Shown piece by piece: positions 25,626 to 36,751 of a stretch of DNA of 64,000 bases. Source of the stretch: Paludibacteraceae bacterium. GTDB lineage: Bacteria; Bacteroidota; Bacteroidia; Bacteroidales; Paludibacteraceae. Position numbers and translations under genes: made by a program. The notes under the pieces were generated by a model, which saw only the letters and a program-made list of their open reading frames with translations, did no database searches and was not told where the DNA came from. Within the stretch, counting starts at the first letter, position 1. The number at the start of each line of letters is the position of its first letter. The stretch lies in the NCBI GenBank assembly GCA_028694915.1, contig JAQVJY010000006.1, positions 1 through 64,000 on the forward strand. Direction: 5' to 3'.

Positions 25626-26792
25626 ATGAAACTTGCAGAAAACCTATACTACGTTGGTGTAAATGACCGTCATAAGACGTTGTTCGAGAATATGTTACCA
25701 CTGCCTCATGGTGTGTCGTACAATTCTTATTTGTTGGTCGATGATAAAGTGGCTTTAATTGACACGGTTGAGGCTCCTTTTGCAGAACAACAGTTGGAAA
25801 CGATTCAACGTATTTTGAATGGACGTGTGGTCGATTACCTTATAGTGAACCATATGGAACCTGATCATTCATCGGGTATTCAGGCTTTACGTATGTTGTA
25901 TCCTCAGGTTCAAATTGTTGGCAATGCAAAAACGCTGTCGATGTTGCAAGGTTTCTATGGCATTGCTGATGGATTATACGAGGTAAAAGAGGGCAGTGAA
26001 CTTGTTCTTGGCAAGCGTACATTACGATTCTACATGACCCCAATGGTGCATTGGCCAGAAGTGATGATGGCTTATGATGTCGACAATCATATTCTATTTT
26101 CGGCAGATGCTTTTGGGTGTTTTGGTACATTAGATGCCGGTATTCTCGATACGCAATTAAATCTGGATATGTATTGGAACGAAATGTACCGTTATTATGC
26201 CAATATTGTTGGTAAATATGGTAGTCCAGTACAAACCGCTTTGAAGAAAATTTGCGCCTTGCAAGTTGATATGATTTGTTCTACGCATGGTCCTGTATGG
26301 ACTGAACACTTATCAGAAGCACTCTCATTATACGATCGTATGAGCCGTTATGAAGGCGAAGAGGGCGTTGTAGTAGTGTATGGTTCCATGTATGGGCATA
26401 CCGAACAGATGGCGCAAGCAGTGGCTCGTGGCGCGGGTGAAATTTGTAAAAATGTACTTTTATACGATATTTCGAAAACGGATTCTTCTGTTATTGTTGG
26501 CGATATTTTCCGTTACAAAGGTTTGATTTTAGGATCACCTACCTATTGTAATGACCTTTTTCCACCGATAAAATCATTGGTGGATAAACTTGAACTACGC
26601 GGTTTGAAACATCGTGTGTTTGGTGCCTTTGGATCTTATACGTGGGCAGGTGCGGCTGTTAAAGAATTTGTCGCTTTTGCCGAACGTATGAAATGGGAAA
26701 CACCACCAACAGTAGAAATAAAACAAGCTATGACATCTGATCAAAGTGAAGCTTTAGTGCAATTAGGACGTACTATCGCTAGTCAATTATAA
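25626..26792 (+). CDS. FprA-family flavodiiron protein
   Basis: The 388-residue protein has the two-domain layout of A-type flavoproteins that reduce O2 to water or NO to N2O. The N-terminal metallo-beta-lactamase domain carries diiron ligands His76, Glu78, Asp80 and His81 in NHMEPDHSSG, a later His in PMVHWPEVM, Asp in SADAFG and His in CSTHGPVW. The C-terminal flavodoxin domain starts near 248 with VVVYGSMYGHTEQMA and binds FMN. It likely protects the cell's oxygen-sensitive enzymes, such as the ferredoxin-linked oxidoreductase at 49-52 kb. No rubredoxin domain is fused. Confidence 0.94.
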   Translation: MKLAENLYYVGVNDRHKTLFENMLPLPHGVSYNSYLLVDDKVALIDTVEAPFAEQQLETIQRILNGRVVDYLIVNHMEPDHSSGIQALRMLYPQVQIVGNAKTLSMLQGFYGIADGLYEVKEGSELVLGKRTLRFYMTPMVHWPEVMMAYDVDNHILFSADAFGCFGTLDAGILDTQLNLDMYWNEMYRYYANIVGKYGSPVQTALKKICALQVDMICSTHGPVWTEHLSEALSLYDRMSRYEGEEGVVVVYGSMYGHTEQMAQAVARGAGEICKNVLLYDISKTDSSVIVGDIFRYKGLILGSPTYCNDLFPPIKSLVDKLELRGLKHRVFGAFGSYTWAGAAVKEFVAFAERMKWETPPTVEIKQAMTSDQSEALVQLGRTIASQL

Positions 26793-26842
26793 TGTGGAAT
26801 TCTACTATTTTATAAGTCAGTTTTAAACTGAAAACAAGCAGC

Positions 26843-28384
26843 ATGAACAATCAAATTAAAACACCACGTTACGAAGTTGAAGCCGGCATCAATGGTTGTT
26901 TACTCATTCGTGATACACACAACTCCGATTTAACATCCCTTACTAAACACGCTTTAGGCTTTTTAGAACAGCAGTCGGCTAATCAAAATTTGAAACGAAC
27001 ACTCATTGTTTCTGATATTGATGGTAACGAAGTGGTGTGTGAGATGTTTTATGCTAATATTCGCCAAGTTATTAAAAATAACTTAGTGAATAGGGTTATA
27101 TTTATAGGAAGTGAGCTGTATTCGCAATCGAAACTATTTGATATTCAAGATAAAGCGTTTTTTAGAACTACACGTGATTTTTTAGCGTCTCAAGAATTAT
27201 CAACCTTCCATAATGAGGCTATTTTACTCAAAATATCGCCAAAATTTCACCCAAGACGCATTCAGTCCCACCTTCAGCAATTAGCTCACGATACGGTGCT
27301 TGAAATCAACTTCGATGCGATGTTTCATAATATCGACTATTTTCGTTCGAAGTTAAATCCTACTACCAAATTGATGTGCATGGTTAAAGCATCTGCTTAT
27401 GGTAGTGGTTCGGTGGAAGTGGCACAAGCTATGCAGCATTATGGCGTCAACTATTTAGGTGTTGCTTTTGTAAATGAGGGCGTGGAATTGCGTCAAGCTG
27501 GCATTCAGTTGCCAATTATTGTGCTCGATCCCATGGATTCTGCCTTACATCACTTATTTCGATATCATTTGGAGCCAGAAATTTGTTCGTTCCATTTCTT
27601 ACACATTATGATCAAGGAAGCGCAGCGACATGGTTTAGTCGATTATCCTATTCATATAAAATTTGATACGGGTATGCATCGTGCTGGCTTTGAAGCAGAA
27701 GATATTCCTCAGTTGTTAGCTATCTTAAATAATCAACAAGCTGTGCGTGTGGTTTCTGCTTTTTCGCATTTAGCTGCTGCCGATGAACCCAATCCTGAAA
27801 TGGATGAATTTACGATGCAACAAATCAGATTATTTAAACAAAATGCTGATTCACTACAAGTTGGATTGGGTTATTCGTTCTTAAAACACATTTTGAATAC
27901 GGCTGGCATTGAACGCTTTTCCGACTATCAATTTGATATGGTGCGTTTAGGTATTGGCTTATGGGGCGTTAATTGTGTAAATGAGCAAAAATTGCGTAAC
28001 GTATGTTCGCTCAGTACTCGCATTATGCAATTAAAAACCGTAAAAGCGGGTGATACCGTTGGTTATAATCGACGCGGAAAAATAACTCATGAAACAGAAA
28101 TTGCTCTTTTACCCTTGGGTTATGCCGACGGCATAGATCGTCGTTTGGGCAATGGCGTGGGTTCTGTTTTTTACAACGGAACACGCGTGCCTATTGTTGG
28201 CAATATTTGCATGGATTTATTGATGATTGATGTTACTGGTCTAAATGCTGAAGTAGGCGATGAAGTGGTGGTGTTCAACGATGAACAACGCCTATCAGAT
28301 ATGGCCTCTTTGTTGGGAACTATTCCTTACGAAGTATTAACGTCTATTTCACCACGTGTGCGCCGTGTCTATTTTCGCGAATAA
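26843..28384 (+). CDS. alr: Alanine racemase with MurF C-terminal-domain remnant
   Basis: Residues about 150-513 are a full PLP alanine racemase: Lys182 in MVKASAYGSG binds PLP, with FDTGMHRAGF, and the C-terminal GYADGIDRRLGNG and VGNICMDLLMIDVT. Residues 1-150 resemble the C-terminal domain of the MurF half of Bacteroidota MurF-Alr fusion proteins (YEVEAGINGCLLIRDTHNSD, TLIVSDI, EAILLKIS). The Mur ligase N-terminal and ATP-binding domains are absent, and the gene starts cleanly 50 bases after the flavoprotein gene. The racemase makes D-alanine for peptidoglycan; a separate murF must exist elsewhere. Confidence 0.9.
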   Translation: MNNQIKTPRYEVEAGINGCLLIRDTHNSDLTSLTKHALGFLEQQSANQNLKRTLIVSDIDGNEVVCEMFYANIRQVIKNNLVNRVIFIGSELYSQSKLFDIQDKAFFRTTRDFLASQELSTFHNEAILLKISPKFHPRRIQSHLQQLAHDTVLEINFDAMFHNIDYFRSKLNPTTKLMCMVKASAYGSGSVEVAQAMQHYGVNYLGVAFVNEGVELRQAGIQLPIIVLDPMDSALHHLFRYHLEPEICSFHFLHIMIKEAQRHGLVDYPIHIKFDTGMHRAGFEAEDIPQLLAILNNQQAVRVVSAFSHLAAADEPNPEMDEFTMQQIRLFKQNADSLQVGLGYSFLKHILNTAGIERFSDYQFDMVRLGIGLWGVNCVNEQKLRNVCSLSTRIMQLKTVKAGDTVGYNRRGKITHETEIALLPLGYADGIDRRLGNGVGSVFYNGTRVPIVGNICMDLLMIDVTGLNAEVGDEVVVFNDEQRLSDMASLLGTIPYEVLTSISPRVRRVYFRE

Positions 28385-28392
28385 TCATTTTT

Positions 28393-28992
28393 GTGGATAC
28401 GTATAAAACCATAGCAGCGCCTGCCGAAGGGCTTTACAAAGAACAAGGAAGTAAATTTTTGTCATTTGCTTATCCTGTCTCTTCTGTTGATGAGGTTAAA
28501 ATTCTGGTGGAGGCCAAGCGCAAAGAGTTTCACGACGCTCGTCACGTGTGTTACGCCTATATGTTGGGATCGGCTCGTACTGAGTTTCGTTCCAACGACG
28601 ATGGCGAACCATCAGGCACTGCTGGTCGTCCCATTCTGGGACAAATAAATTCAAATCAACTTACTGATATTCTGATTATTGTAGTGCGTTATTTTGGTGG
28701 TGTACTATTAGGTACTAGCGGTTTAATAACGGCGTATAAAGCTGCTGCAGCCGAGGCTATTGCTGCATCCGATATTATCGATTGTCTCATAGAAAGTACT
28801 TATACGGTCACTTTCGGTTACGAACAAATGAATGGAGTAATGCGTATTATCAAAGATCACCAATTGACGGTTGTATCTCAAGAACAAGCATTGGCTTGTA
28901 AGCTCACGTTTTCTGTGCGTCAGTCACTTGAATCGTTGGTGTGTGACCGTTTTTCTAAACTTGATTTTGTAACAATCGAAAAAATAGGGTAA
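28393..28992 (+). CDS. IMPACT/YigZ family protein
   Basis: The 199-residue protein starts at GTG 28393, eight bases after alr, since (M)DTYKTIAAPAEGLYKEQGSKF is the family start. The N-terminal UPF0029 domain is clear: DARHVCYAYMLG, RSNDDGEPSGTAGRPILGQI, ILIIVVRYFGGVLLGTSGL, and AYKAAAAEAI. The C-terminal DUF1949-like domain is shorter. Its cellular role is not settled; eukaryotic IMPACT modulates Gcn2. It probably shares a transcript with alr. Confidence 0.92.
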   Translation: MDTYKTIAAPAEGLYKEQGSKFLSFAYPVSSVDEVKILVEAKRKEFHDARHVCYAYMLGSARTEFRSNDDGEPSGTAGRPILGQINSNQLTDILIIVVRYFGGVLLGTSGLITAYKAAAAEAIAASDIIDCLIESTYTVTFGYEQMNGVMRIIKDHQLTVVSQEQALACKLTFSVRQSLESLVCDRFSKLDFVTIEKIG

Positions 28993-29014
28993 CAGTGATT
29001 CAATAATTCAATAA

Positions 29015-29051
29015 AAAAACTCCTTTAAGATGATGTCTTAAAGGAGTTTTT
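29015..29051. terminator. Two-way terminator between convergent genes
   Basis: AAAAACTCCTTTAAGA and its complement form a 16-bp perfect stem with a five-base loop. It lies between the plus-strand YigZ gene and the minus-strand ABC-F gene and serves both. Confidence 0.9.
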
Positions 29052-29071
29052 GTTTTATGAGATAGTACCTA

Positions 29072-30715
<1,644 letters not shown>

Positions 30716-30780
30716 TTAACTGTTTACTAAATCAATAGATTTATAATAAGTGGAGTAGTTAGGTCCATTTTTAAGGTTTG

Positions 30781-30788
30781 CAAAGGTA
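30781..30788 (-). promoter_or_regulatory. -7 promoter box of the ABC-F gene
   Basis: TACCTTTG on the minus strand fits TAnnTTTG and lies about 93 bases ahead of the ABC-F start. Confidence 0.55.
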
Positions 30789-30831
30789 CTCATTTATTAT
30801 GGTCTTTCCAAATTACAGGACATTTCTGAAT

Positions 30832-30861
30832 TTTGTGTCTGACAATCTTTTTGTATCTTTG
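30832..30861 (+). promoter_or_regulatory. Promoter of the nif3-like operon
   Basis: TTTG (30832-30835), an 18-base spacer and TATCTTTG (30854-30861) form a promoter 47 bases ahead of the Nif3 gene. Confidence 0.65.
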
Positions 30862-30907
30862 TCCGCATACAATTTTCTAAATGCTTTATTTCTTTAAATA
30901 AGTAACT

Positions 30908-32002
30908 ATGAACGTACAAACTATCGTCAATCAGCTTGAGTCCTTTGCTCCATTGGCATTTCAAGAAGATTTTGACAATTGTGGATTATTAATTGGCAAT
31001 CGCCACCAAACGGTGGAGGGCATCCTCATCTGTTTAGATGTTACTGAAGCGGTTGTAGATGAAGCTATTACTACCAAACACAATATGATTGTGTGTCATC
31101 ATCCACTTATTTTCAAAGGATTTAAATCGTTGACTGGGCGTAACGAAGTAGAACGTTGTGTGATGAAAGCAATTAAACACGATATTGCTATTTATGCTGC
31201 ACATACAAACCTCGATAGTGCTCCTTATGGCGTCAGTGTTCGTATGGCTCAAAAGCTTGGTTTAGAGCATGTTCAAGTCTTGGTTCCCAAATCAGGCATG
31301 TTGCTTAAATTGGTTACATTTGTTCCAACTGCGCATCTTGAAACCTTACGCGAGGCTTTGTTTGCAGCAGGTGCAGGACGGATTGGTCAATATGACGCAT
31401 GCAGTTTTTCACATAGCGGAGAAGGTACATTTCGTCCAGGAACTGAAACAAACCCTTTTGTCGGAGTTATTGGAGAAGTGCATCATGAGCCCGAACTTCG
31501 TTTAGAGGTTATTTTACCAAAACACAAACAAAGTGCCGTTGTTACGGCCTTGTTGCAAGCCCATCCGTATGAAGAACCTGCTTTTGATTTGATACCGTTA
31601 GCTAACGAGTGGTCACAAGTTGGTTTGGGCGTGGTAGGTGACTTTCCAAATGGTTTTGCCGAAACTGACTTTTTGAAATTGGTCAAACAAACATTTCAAG
31701 CTGATGTCATAAAACATTCACCAGTGTTAGGGCGCGATATTCGTCGTGTAGCTTTATGTGGTGGCAGTGGTGCCGATTTTATTATGCATGCGAAAGCCGC
31801 TGGTGCTGATGCTTTTGTCACGGCCGACGTGACTTATCATCGCTTTTTTGAAGCCGAAAATAACCTGCTTATTTTGGATATCGGACATTTTGAATCAGAA
31901 CAGTATACAAAAGAGATATTTTTTGAACAACTTATCGAAAAATTTCCTAACTTTGCCATCCGTTTATCAACTTCGGAGCAAAAGCGTGTGTTTTCTTTTT
32001 AA
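30908..32002 (+). CDS. Nif3-like dinuclear metal-centre protein (YqfO type)
   Basis: The 364-residue protein has the NIF3/YqfO fold with an inserted middle domain: metal ligands in CHHPLIFKG and AAHTNLDSAP near 62-100, the inserted PII-like domain about 125-240 (with QYDACSFSHSGEGTFRPG and HPYEEPAFD), and the C-terminal half with GGSGADF, DAFVTADVTYH, and LDIGHFESE. Members form hexameric toroids with two metal ions per subunit. A GTP cyclohydrolase I-like label in databases is not supported by structure. It is co-transcribed with the zinc-ribbon gene downstream, a common Bacteroidota pair. Confidence 0.93.
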   Translation: MNVQTIVNQLESFAPLAFQEDFDNCGLLIGNRHQTVEGILICLDVTEAVVDEAITTKHNMIVCHHPLIFKGFKSLTGRNEVERCVMKAIKHDIAIYAAHTNLDSAPYGVSVRMAQKLGLEHVQVLVPKSGMLLKLVTFVPTAHLETLREALFAAGAGRIGQYDACSFSHSGEGTFRPGTETNPFVGVIGEVHHEPELRLEVILPKHKQSAVVTALLQAHPYEEPAFDLIPLANEWSQVGLGVVGDFPNGFAETDFLKLVKQTFQADVIKHSPVLGRDIRRVALCGGSGADFIMHAKAAGADAFVTADVTYHRFFEAENNLLILDIGHFESEQYTKEIFFEQLIEKFPNFAIRLSTSEQKRVFSF

Positions 32003-32064
32003 AACTCATTAAGTAGTTGGTAATCAATTTATCTAGCAAATCAATAATTCAATTATTCAATATT

Positions 32065-32826
32065 ATGGCCGAACAAAAAGCAACAGAAGTGAAAGAAATT
32101 TCCGTTGAAGAACGCCTCATTGCACTGTACGAATTGCAAAAAGTGGTGTCGGAAATAGACAAAATTAAGACACTACGAGGTGAATTGCCACTCGAAGTAC
32201 AGGATTTGGAAGACGAAATTGCAGGTTTGCAAACTCGTATTGACAAATACAATACAGATATTGTGGATATGGATAAAGCCATTGAAGCTGAAAAAATCAA
32301 AATCGAAGAGTCGCGTGCTAAAATTGCTAAGAATACTGAGCAACAAAACAATGTACGTAACAACCGCGAATTTGATGCTTTATCAAAAGAAGTTGAATTT
32401 CAAACATTAGAAATAGAGTTGTCTGAAAAACATATTCGTGAATATTCGGCCGACGTTAAAATCAAACGCGAAGAAGTAGAAGTTGCTAACAAGCAATGTG
32501 CTGAACGTCAGTTTGATTTGACTCAAAAGAAAGCTGAATTGGACGAAATTGTAGCAGAAACTCGCCAAGAAGAAGAACGTTTGCGCGAAAAAGCTAAAGA
32601 ATTAGAAACGTTGATTGATCCACGTTTGTTCACAGCTTTCAAACGTATTCGTAAAAATGCTCGTAATGGTTTGGCCGTTGTTTCTGTAGAGCGTGATGCT
32701 TGCGGCGGTTGCTTTAATAAAATACCACCTCAACGTCAAATGGACATACGTATGCGTAAAAAAATTATTGTATGCGAATACTGCGGACGTATCTTAGTTG
32801 ATAAAGATTTAGCTGGTGCTGAATAA
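32065..32826 (+). CDS. Coiled-coil C4-type zinc-ribbon protein
   Basis: From ATG 32065 the protein has 253 residues. Residues about 10-190 form a long antiparallel coiled coil rich in Glu and Lys; the C-terminal 50 residues hold a zinc ribbon with CGGC and CEYC pairs (VERDACGGCFNKIPPQ, IIVCEYCGR). This matches the zf-RING_7/CdsZ-like family, whose precise role is not fixed. It follows the Nif3 gene by 62 bases and ends at a strong terminator. Confidence 0.9.
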   Translation: MAEQKATEVKEISVEERLIALYELQKVVSEIDKIKTLRGELPLEVQDLEDEIAGLQTRIDKYNTDIVDMDKAIEAEKIKIEESRAKIAKNTEQQNNVRNNREFDALSKEVEFQTLEIELSEKHIREYSADVKIKREEVEVANKQCAERQFDLTQKKAELDEIVAETRQEEERLREKAKELETLIDPRLFTAFKRIRKNARNGLAVVSVERDACGGCFNKIPPQRQMDIRMRKKIIVCEYCGRILVDKDLAGAE

Positions 32827-32854
32827 ACAAAAGCACCGTCAAGTGATATAATAG

Positions 32855-32887
32855 AAAAGAGCCTGTGTTATGCAGGCTCTTTTTTTT
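32855..32887 (+). terminator. Terminator after the zinc-ribbon gene
   Basis: AAAAGAGCCTG and CAGGCTCTTTT form an 11-bp stem with loop TGTTATG and a T run after it, 29 bases past the stop codon. Confidence 0.9.
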
Positions 32888-33061
32888 AGCTCATAGGCTA
32901 GTAGTGGATAATCAAATTGATTATCCACTATTTTTATGTCCAAGCACTACCAAAACAAACTTGCGTGAGAATTGAATATTTACGTGCGTCTGCATTCTTG
33001 TACACAAATATCAAAAAAATGAATCATATCCATTTTACAATAATCAAGTAGTAGAGTAGAA

Positions 33062-33114
33062 GTTTACATTTGTATATAAAATTGTAAATTGCCAGAAAAT
33101 ATACAGATGTAAAC
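33062..33114. repeat. 15-bp inverted repeat with TTACATTTGTA motif
   Basis: GTTTACATTTGTATA (33062-33076) and TATACAGATGTAAAC (33100-33114) are inverted copies with one mismatch, 23 bases apart. Confidence 0.6.
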
Positions 33115-33543
33115 AATAGGCAAGGACCCAGTAATATAAATTTTAAAACTTATTTTTTACTCGTTTAATAGATTATTTATAATTGTAACACTAAACAAAT
33201 GAATAGCATTAACACCTCACTTTTTGTTTTTATATATTATATGTAAATCAATAAGTTATATATTTTATTTAATATTTTGATTTAATGAAATTAGTTATAT
33301 ATTTGCTATTTGTAAATAGTATGCTTTTTTATATGGTATATCTAATATATTGTCTTATTTATGAGTGGTTTATGTGTTATTATTTTTAGCATTACTTTAG
33401 CTTATTAATTTTATCTATATGTTTGTTTATTAATCATTTACTATAAATATTAAAAGTTGGCCCATTTTGAGCGTGGTTACATTTGTACTTATATTATTTT
33501 TCTAATTAGTTATAAATGTATTTTTTTGTTTACAAAAATGATA

Positions 33544-33560
33544 TTACATTTGTAATGTAA
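33544..33560 (+). promoter_or_regulatory. Probable operator overlapping the regulator's promoter
   Basis: TTACATT-TGT-AATGTAA is a perfect palindrome that overlaps a TACATTTG -7 box, 12 bases ahead of the regulator's ATG. This is the expected place for a self-repressing operator. Binding by the downstream protein is inferred. Confidence 0.5.
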
Positions 33561-33571
33561 AATTCTCAATT

Positions 33572-34051
33572 ATGAAAGACCGTATTTTTTTACTTATTGA
33601 AACCAAAGAGTTGACATTTGGTAAATTTGCTGACGAAATTGGCGTAGAACGTTCTACCATGTCGCATATTAAGTCTGACAGAAGTAAACCTTCACTAGAT
33701 ATGGCTCAGAAGGTGCTTGAACGCTATCCAGAAGTGAGTGCGGAGTGGCTTATTTTGGGACGTGGGCCGATGTTTAGACAAACAAACGATTCTCAAGAGC
33801 TCGATTTATTCTCTCAAATTGGATTAAATGATTCAAAATCAGAGGTAATTTCCGATAAAGTAGAATCAATTCAGACTACAATTTCTACCGAAAATAAAAA
33901 AATGAACTTACCGATAGAAGAATCAGTTAATGTAGTGGGCAAAAAAGAAGAACAGCAACGAGCGTTTTTAAATCCGCCAAAGCCTGAACGTGTAGTAGAA
34001 CGTGTGATGATATTTTATTCCGATCAAACGTTTGAGGAGTTGAAAAAGTAA
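33572..34051 (+). CDS. Lambda-repressor-like HTH regulator
   Basis: The 159-residue protein has an N-terminal XRE/CI-like helix-turn-helix (residues about 1-65: LTFGKFADEIGVERSTMSHIKSDRSKPSLD in parts, then VSAEWLILGRGPMF), a pattern common in Bacteroidota regulators. Residues 70-140 are low in hydrophobic content and probably disordered; a short C-terminal segment (RVVERVMIFYSDQTFEELKK) is conserved in style. There is no protease or peptidase domain. Upstream palindromes suggest autoregulation. It precedes gyrA by 157 bases on the same strand, but a shared transcript is not shown. Confidence 0.82.
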   Translation: MKDRIFLLIETKELTFGKFADEIGVERSTMSHIKSDRSKPSLDMAQKVLERYPEVSAEWLILGRGPMFRQTNDSQELDLFSQIGLNDSKSEVISDKVESIQTTISTENKKMNLPIEESVNVVGKKEEQQRAFLNPPKPERVVERVMIFYSDQTFEELKK

Positions 34052-34208
34052 GGTATTTCAATCATATTTCGGTATACGGCATTTAGCTTGTATAATAAGG
34101 TGGGACTGTTGAAAAGTAGCCCCATTTTTTTGGCTCAAATAATTGGTAGTTTCGGTAAAAAGTAGTAATTTTATGCGACATTTTAGATTAACTCAAAATA
34201 GTATATAA

Positions 34209-36731
34209 ATGCTTGATCAAGAAAGACTTATTAGAATCAACATCGAGGAAGAAATGAAAACGGCTTACATCGATTATTCGATGTCGGTTATCGTTTCGCG
34301 TGCTTTGCCTGATGTTCGTGACGGTTTTAAACCTGTACACCGTCGTGTATTGTTTGGAATGAATGAATTGGGTAACAATTCTGATAAACCTTACAAGAAA
34401 TCAGCCCGTATTGTCGGTGAGGTAATGGGTAAGTATCACCCACATGGTGACTCTTCAATTTATGGCACGCTAGTGCGTATGGCACAGCCTTGGGCGTTGC
34501 GTTATCCTTTAGTGGATGGACAAGGTAATTTTGGTTCTGTCGATGGTGACGGACCAGCAGCTATGCGTTATACCGAAGCGCGTTTGCAGAAGATTGCCGA
34601 GGAAATGTTGAAGGATATTGATAAAGATACAGTTAACTTCGATCCTAACTTTGATGAAACACTCAAAGAGCCTCAAGTAATGCCTACGCGTTTGCCAAAT
34701 TTATTGGTTAATGGTGCATCAGGTATTGCAGTAGGTATGGCTACCAATATGGCGCCACATAACCTTACAGAAGTGGTGAATGCGATTGATGCTTATATTG
34801 ACAACAATGATATAGAGGTAGGCGAATTGATGCATCATGTAAAAGCACCAGATTTTCCAACAGGTGGTATTATTTATGGTTATGCAGGTGTAAAAGATGC
34901 TTTTGAAACTGGCCGTGGACGTATTGTTATTCGTTCTAAAGCTGAAATTGAAAATGCCGAAAATGGTCATGAACGCATTGTAATCACCGAAATACCTTAT
35001 ATGACTAACAAAGCAGAATTGATTAAATCAATTGCGGAGTTGGCTATCGAAAAGAAAGTAGAAGGCATTTCTAATGTTAATGACGAATCGGACCGTACAG
35101 GTATGCGCATCGTTGTGGATGTTAAACGTGATGCTAATGCTAATGTGATTTTGAATAAATTATTCAAAATGACGGCTTTACAATCATCATTTAGTGTTAA
35201 TAACATTGCTTTAGTCAAAGGTCGTCCACAAATGCTTAACTTAAAAGACTTAATTAAGTATTTTGTTGAACATCGCCATGAAATAGTTACTCGTCGTACA
35301 CAATTTGAATTAGCTAAAGCTGAAGAAGATGCTCACATCTTACAAGGTTTGATTATTGCTTTGGATAATATTGACGAAGTGATTGCAATTATTCGTGCTG
35401 CAGAGTCTCCTAATGCCGCTATTGAGCAATTGATGGCACGTTTCAGTTTGAGCGATCGCCAAGCAAAAGCCATTGTCGAAATGCGTTTAGCACAATTAAC
35501 CAAATTGCGTCAAGATGAATTGCGCACCAAATATGAGGACTTAATGAAACGCATTGAGGACTTAAAAGATATTTTGGCTCGCGTAGAACGTCGTATGGAA
35601 ATCATCAAAATGGAGCTTGCCGAGATTAAAGCGAAGTATGGTGATGGACGTCGTACCGAAATTGTATATTCATCAGAGGAATTCAATCCAGAAGACTTTT
35701 ATGCTGATGATGAAATGATTATAACAGTCTCACACTTAGGCTATATTAAACGTACGCCACTATCGGAATTTAAGTCTCAGAATAGGGGCGGTGTAGGTTC
35801 AAAAGGTAGCTCTTCGCGCGATGAAGACTTCATTGAATACATCTATCCAGCTTCTATGCACAACACGATGTTGTTCTTTACACAAAAAGGTCGTTGCTTC
35901 TGGTTGAAGGTGTACGAAATACCTGAAGGTAACAAAACAAGTAAAGGTCGTGCTATTCAAAATATGTTGAATATTGAATCGGACGATAAAGTAAATGCCT
36001 TTGTTCGCGTTGCTAACTTACAAGATCCAGAATATAATCAATCACATTATTTATTATTCTGTACCAAACAAGGTGTTATCAAAAAAACATCGTTAGAAGC
36101 GTATTCACGTCCACGTCAAAATGGGGTAAACGCGATAACTATTCGTGAAGATGACCAAGTGATACAAGTGCGTATGACCGATGGCAACAGCGAAATTTTG
36201 ATGGCAAATAAGAATGGTCGTGCTATTCGTTTCCACGAAACTAAAGTTCGTGAAATGGGTCGTACAGCTACTGGTGTACGTGGTATGACGCTCGATGGTG
36301 CCGATGATGAAGTTGTTGGCATGGTTTGTGTAGCTTCAGATACAAAGGAATCTATTTTGGTTGTGTCCGAATTGGGTTATGGAAAACGTTCCGACTTAGA
36401 AGATTATCGTATAACCAATCGTGGTGGTAAAGGTGTTAAAACCATCAATATCACAGATAAAACAGGTAAATTGGTAACTATCAAGAATGTGACTGACGAT
36501 AACGATTTGATGATTATCAATAAATCTGGTATTACCATTCGTATGAAAGTGGCTGATTTGCGCGTGATGGGTCGTGCTACTCAAGGAGTTCGTTTAATTA
36601 ATCTTGAGAAACGTAATGATCAAATTGCAGCTGTTTGCCGTGTTTCATCAGAAAATGAGGAAGAAGAAATTTTAGACAGTTTAGGAGAACAACCAGTTAT
36701 TGAATCACCAAATCTTAATACAGAAGAGTAA
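34209..36731 (+). CDS. gyrA: DNA gyrase subunit A
   Basis: GyrA cuts and rejoins DNA in the gyrase tetramer. The 840-residue protein has the winged-helix domain with catalytic Tyr121 in [10 protein letters not shown], the tower and coiled-coil region, and the C-terminal beta-pinwheel (blades near 515-800) with a GyrA-box-like [10 protein letters not shown] near 527. In the quinolone region [17 protein letters not shown], Ser82 aligns with E. coli Ser83 and Gly86 with Asp87. The C-terminal acidic tail is typical. It is followed 20 bases later by a TPR gene. Confidence 0.97.
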   Translation: MLDQERLIRINIEEEMKTAYIDYSMSVIVSRALPDVRDGFKPVHRRVLFGMNELGNNSDKPYKKSARIVGEVMGKYHPHGDSSIYGTLVRMAQPWALRYPLVDGQGNFGSVDGDGPAAMRYTEARLQKIAEEMLKDIDKDTVNFDPNFDETLKEPQVMPTRLPNLLVNGASGIAVGMATNMAPHNLTEVVNAIDAYIDNNDIEVGELMHHVKAPDFPTGGIIYGYAGVKDAFETGRGRIVIRSKAEIENAENGHERIVITEIPYMTNKAELIKSIAELAIEKKVEGISNVNDESDRTGMRIVVDVKRDANANVILNKLFKMTALQSSFSVNNIALVKGRPQMLNLKDLIKYFVEHRHEIVTRRTQFELAKAEEDAHILQGLIIALDNIDEVIAIIRAAESPNAAIEQLMARFSLSDRQAKAIVEMRLAQLTKLRQDELRTKYEDLMKRIEDLKDILARVERRMEIIKMELAEIKAKYGDGRRTEIVYSSEEFNPEDFYADDEMIITVSHLGYIKRTPLSEFKSQNRGGVGSKGSSSRDEDFIEYIYPASMHNTMLFFTQKGRCFWLKVYEIPEGNKTSKGRAIQNMLNIESDDKVNAFVRVANLQDPEYNQSHYLLFCTKQGVIKKTSLEAYSRPRQNGVNAITIREDDQVIQVRMTDGNSEILMANKNGRAIRFHETKVREMGRTATGVRGMTLDGADDEVVGMVCVASDTKESILVVSELGYGKRSDLEDYRITNRGGKGVKTINITDKTGKLVTIKNVTDDNDLMIINKSGITIRMKVADLRVMGRATQGVRLINLEKRNDQIAAVCRVSSENEEEEILDSLGEQPVIESPNLNTEE

Positions 36732-36751
36732 ATTATTAAAATTTTGACATT

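Larger units (their letters stand above)
32888..33571. other. AT-rich 680-bp region without genes, upstream of an HTH regulator
   Basis: No credible coding frame is seen. The stretch is far richer in A+T than its neighbours. The motif TTACATTTGTA occurs at 33064, 33477 and 33544; it contains TACATTTG, a match to the -7 box. The first and third copies lie in inverted repeats (listed separately). The spread suggests several promoters or operators for the regulator downstream. Confidence 0.55.
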
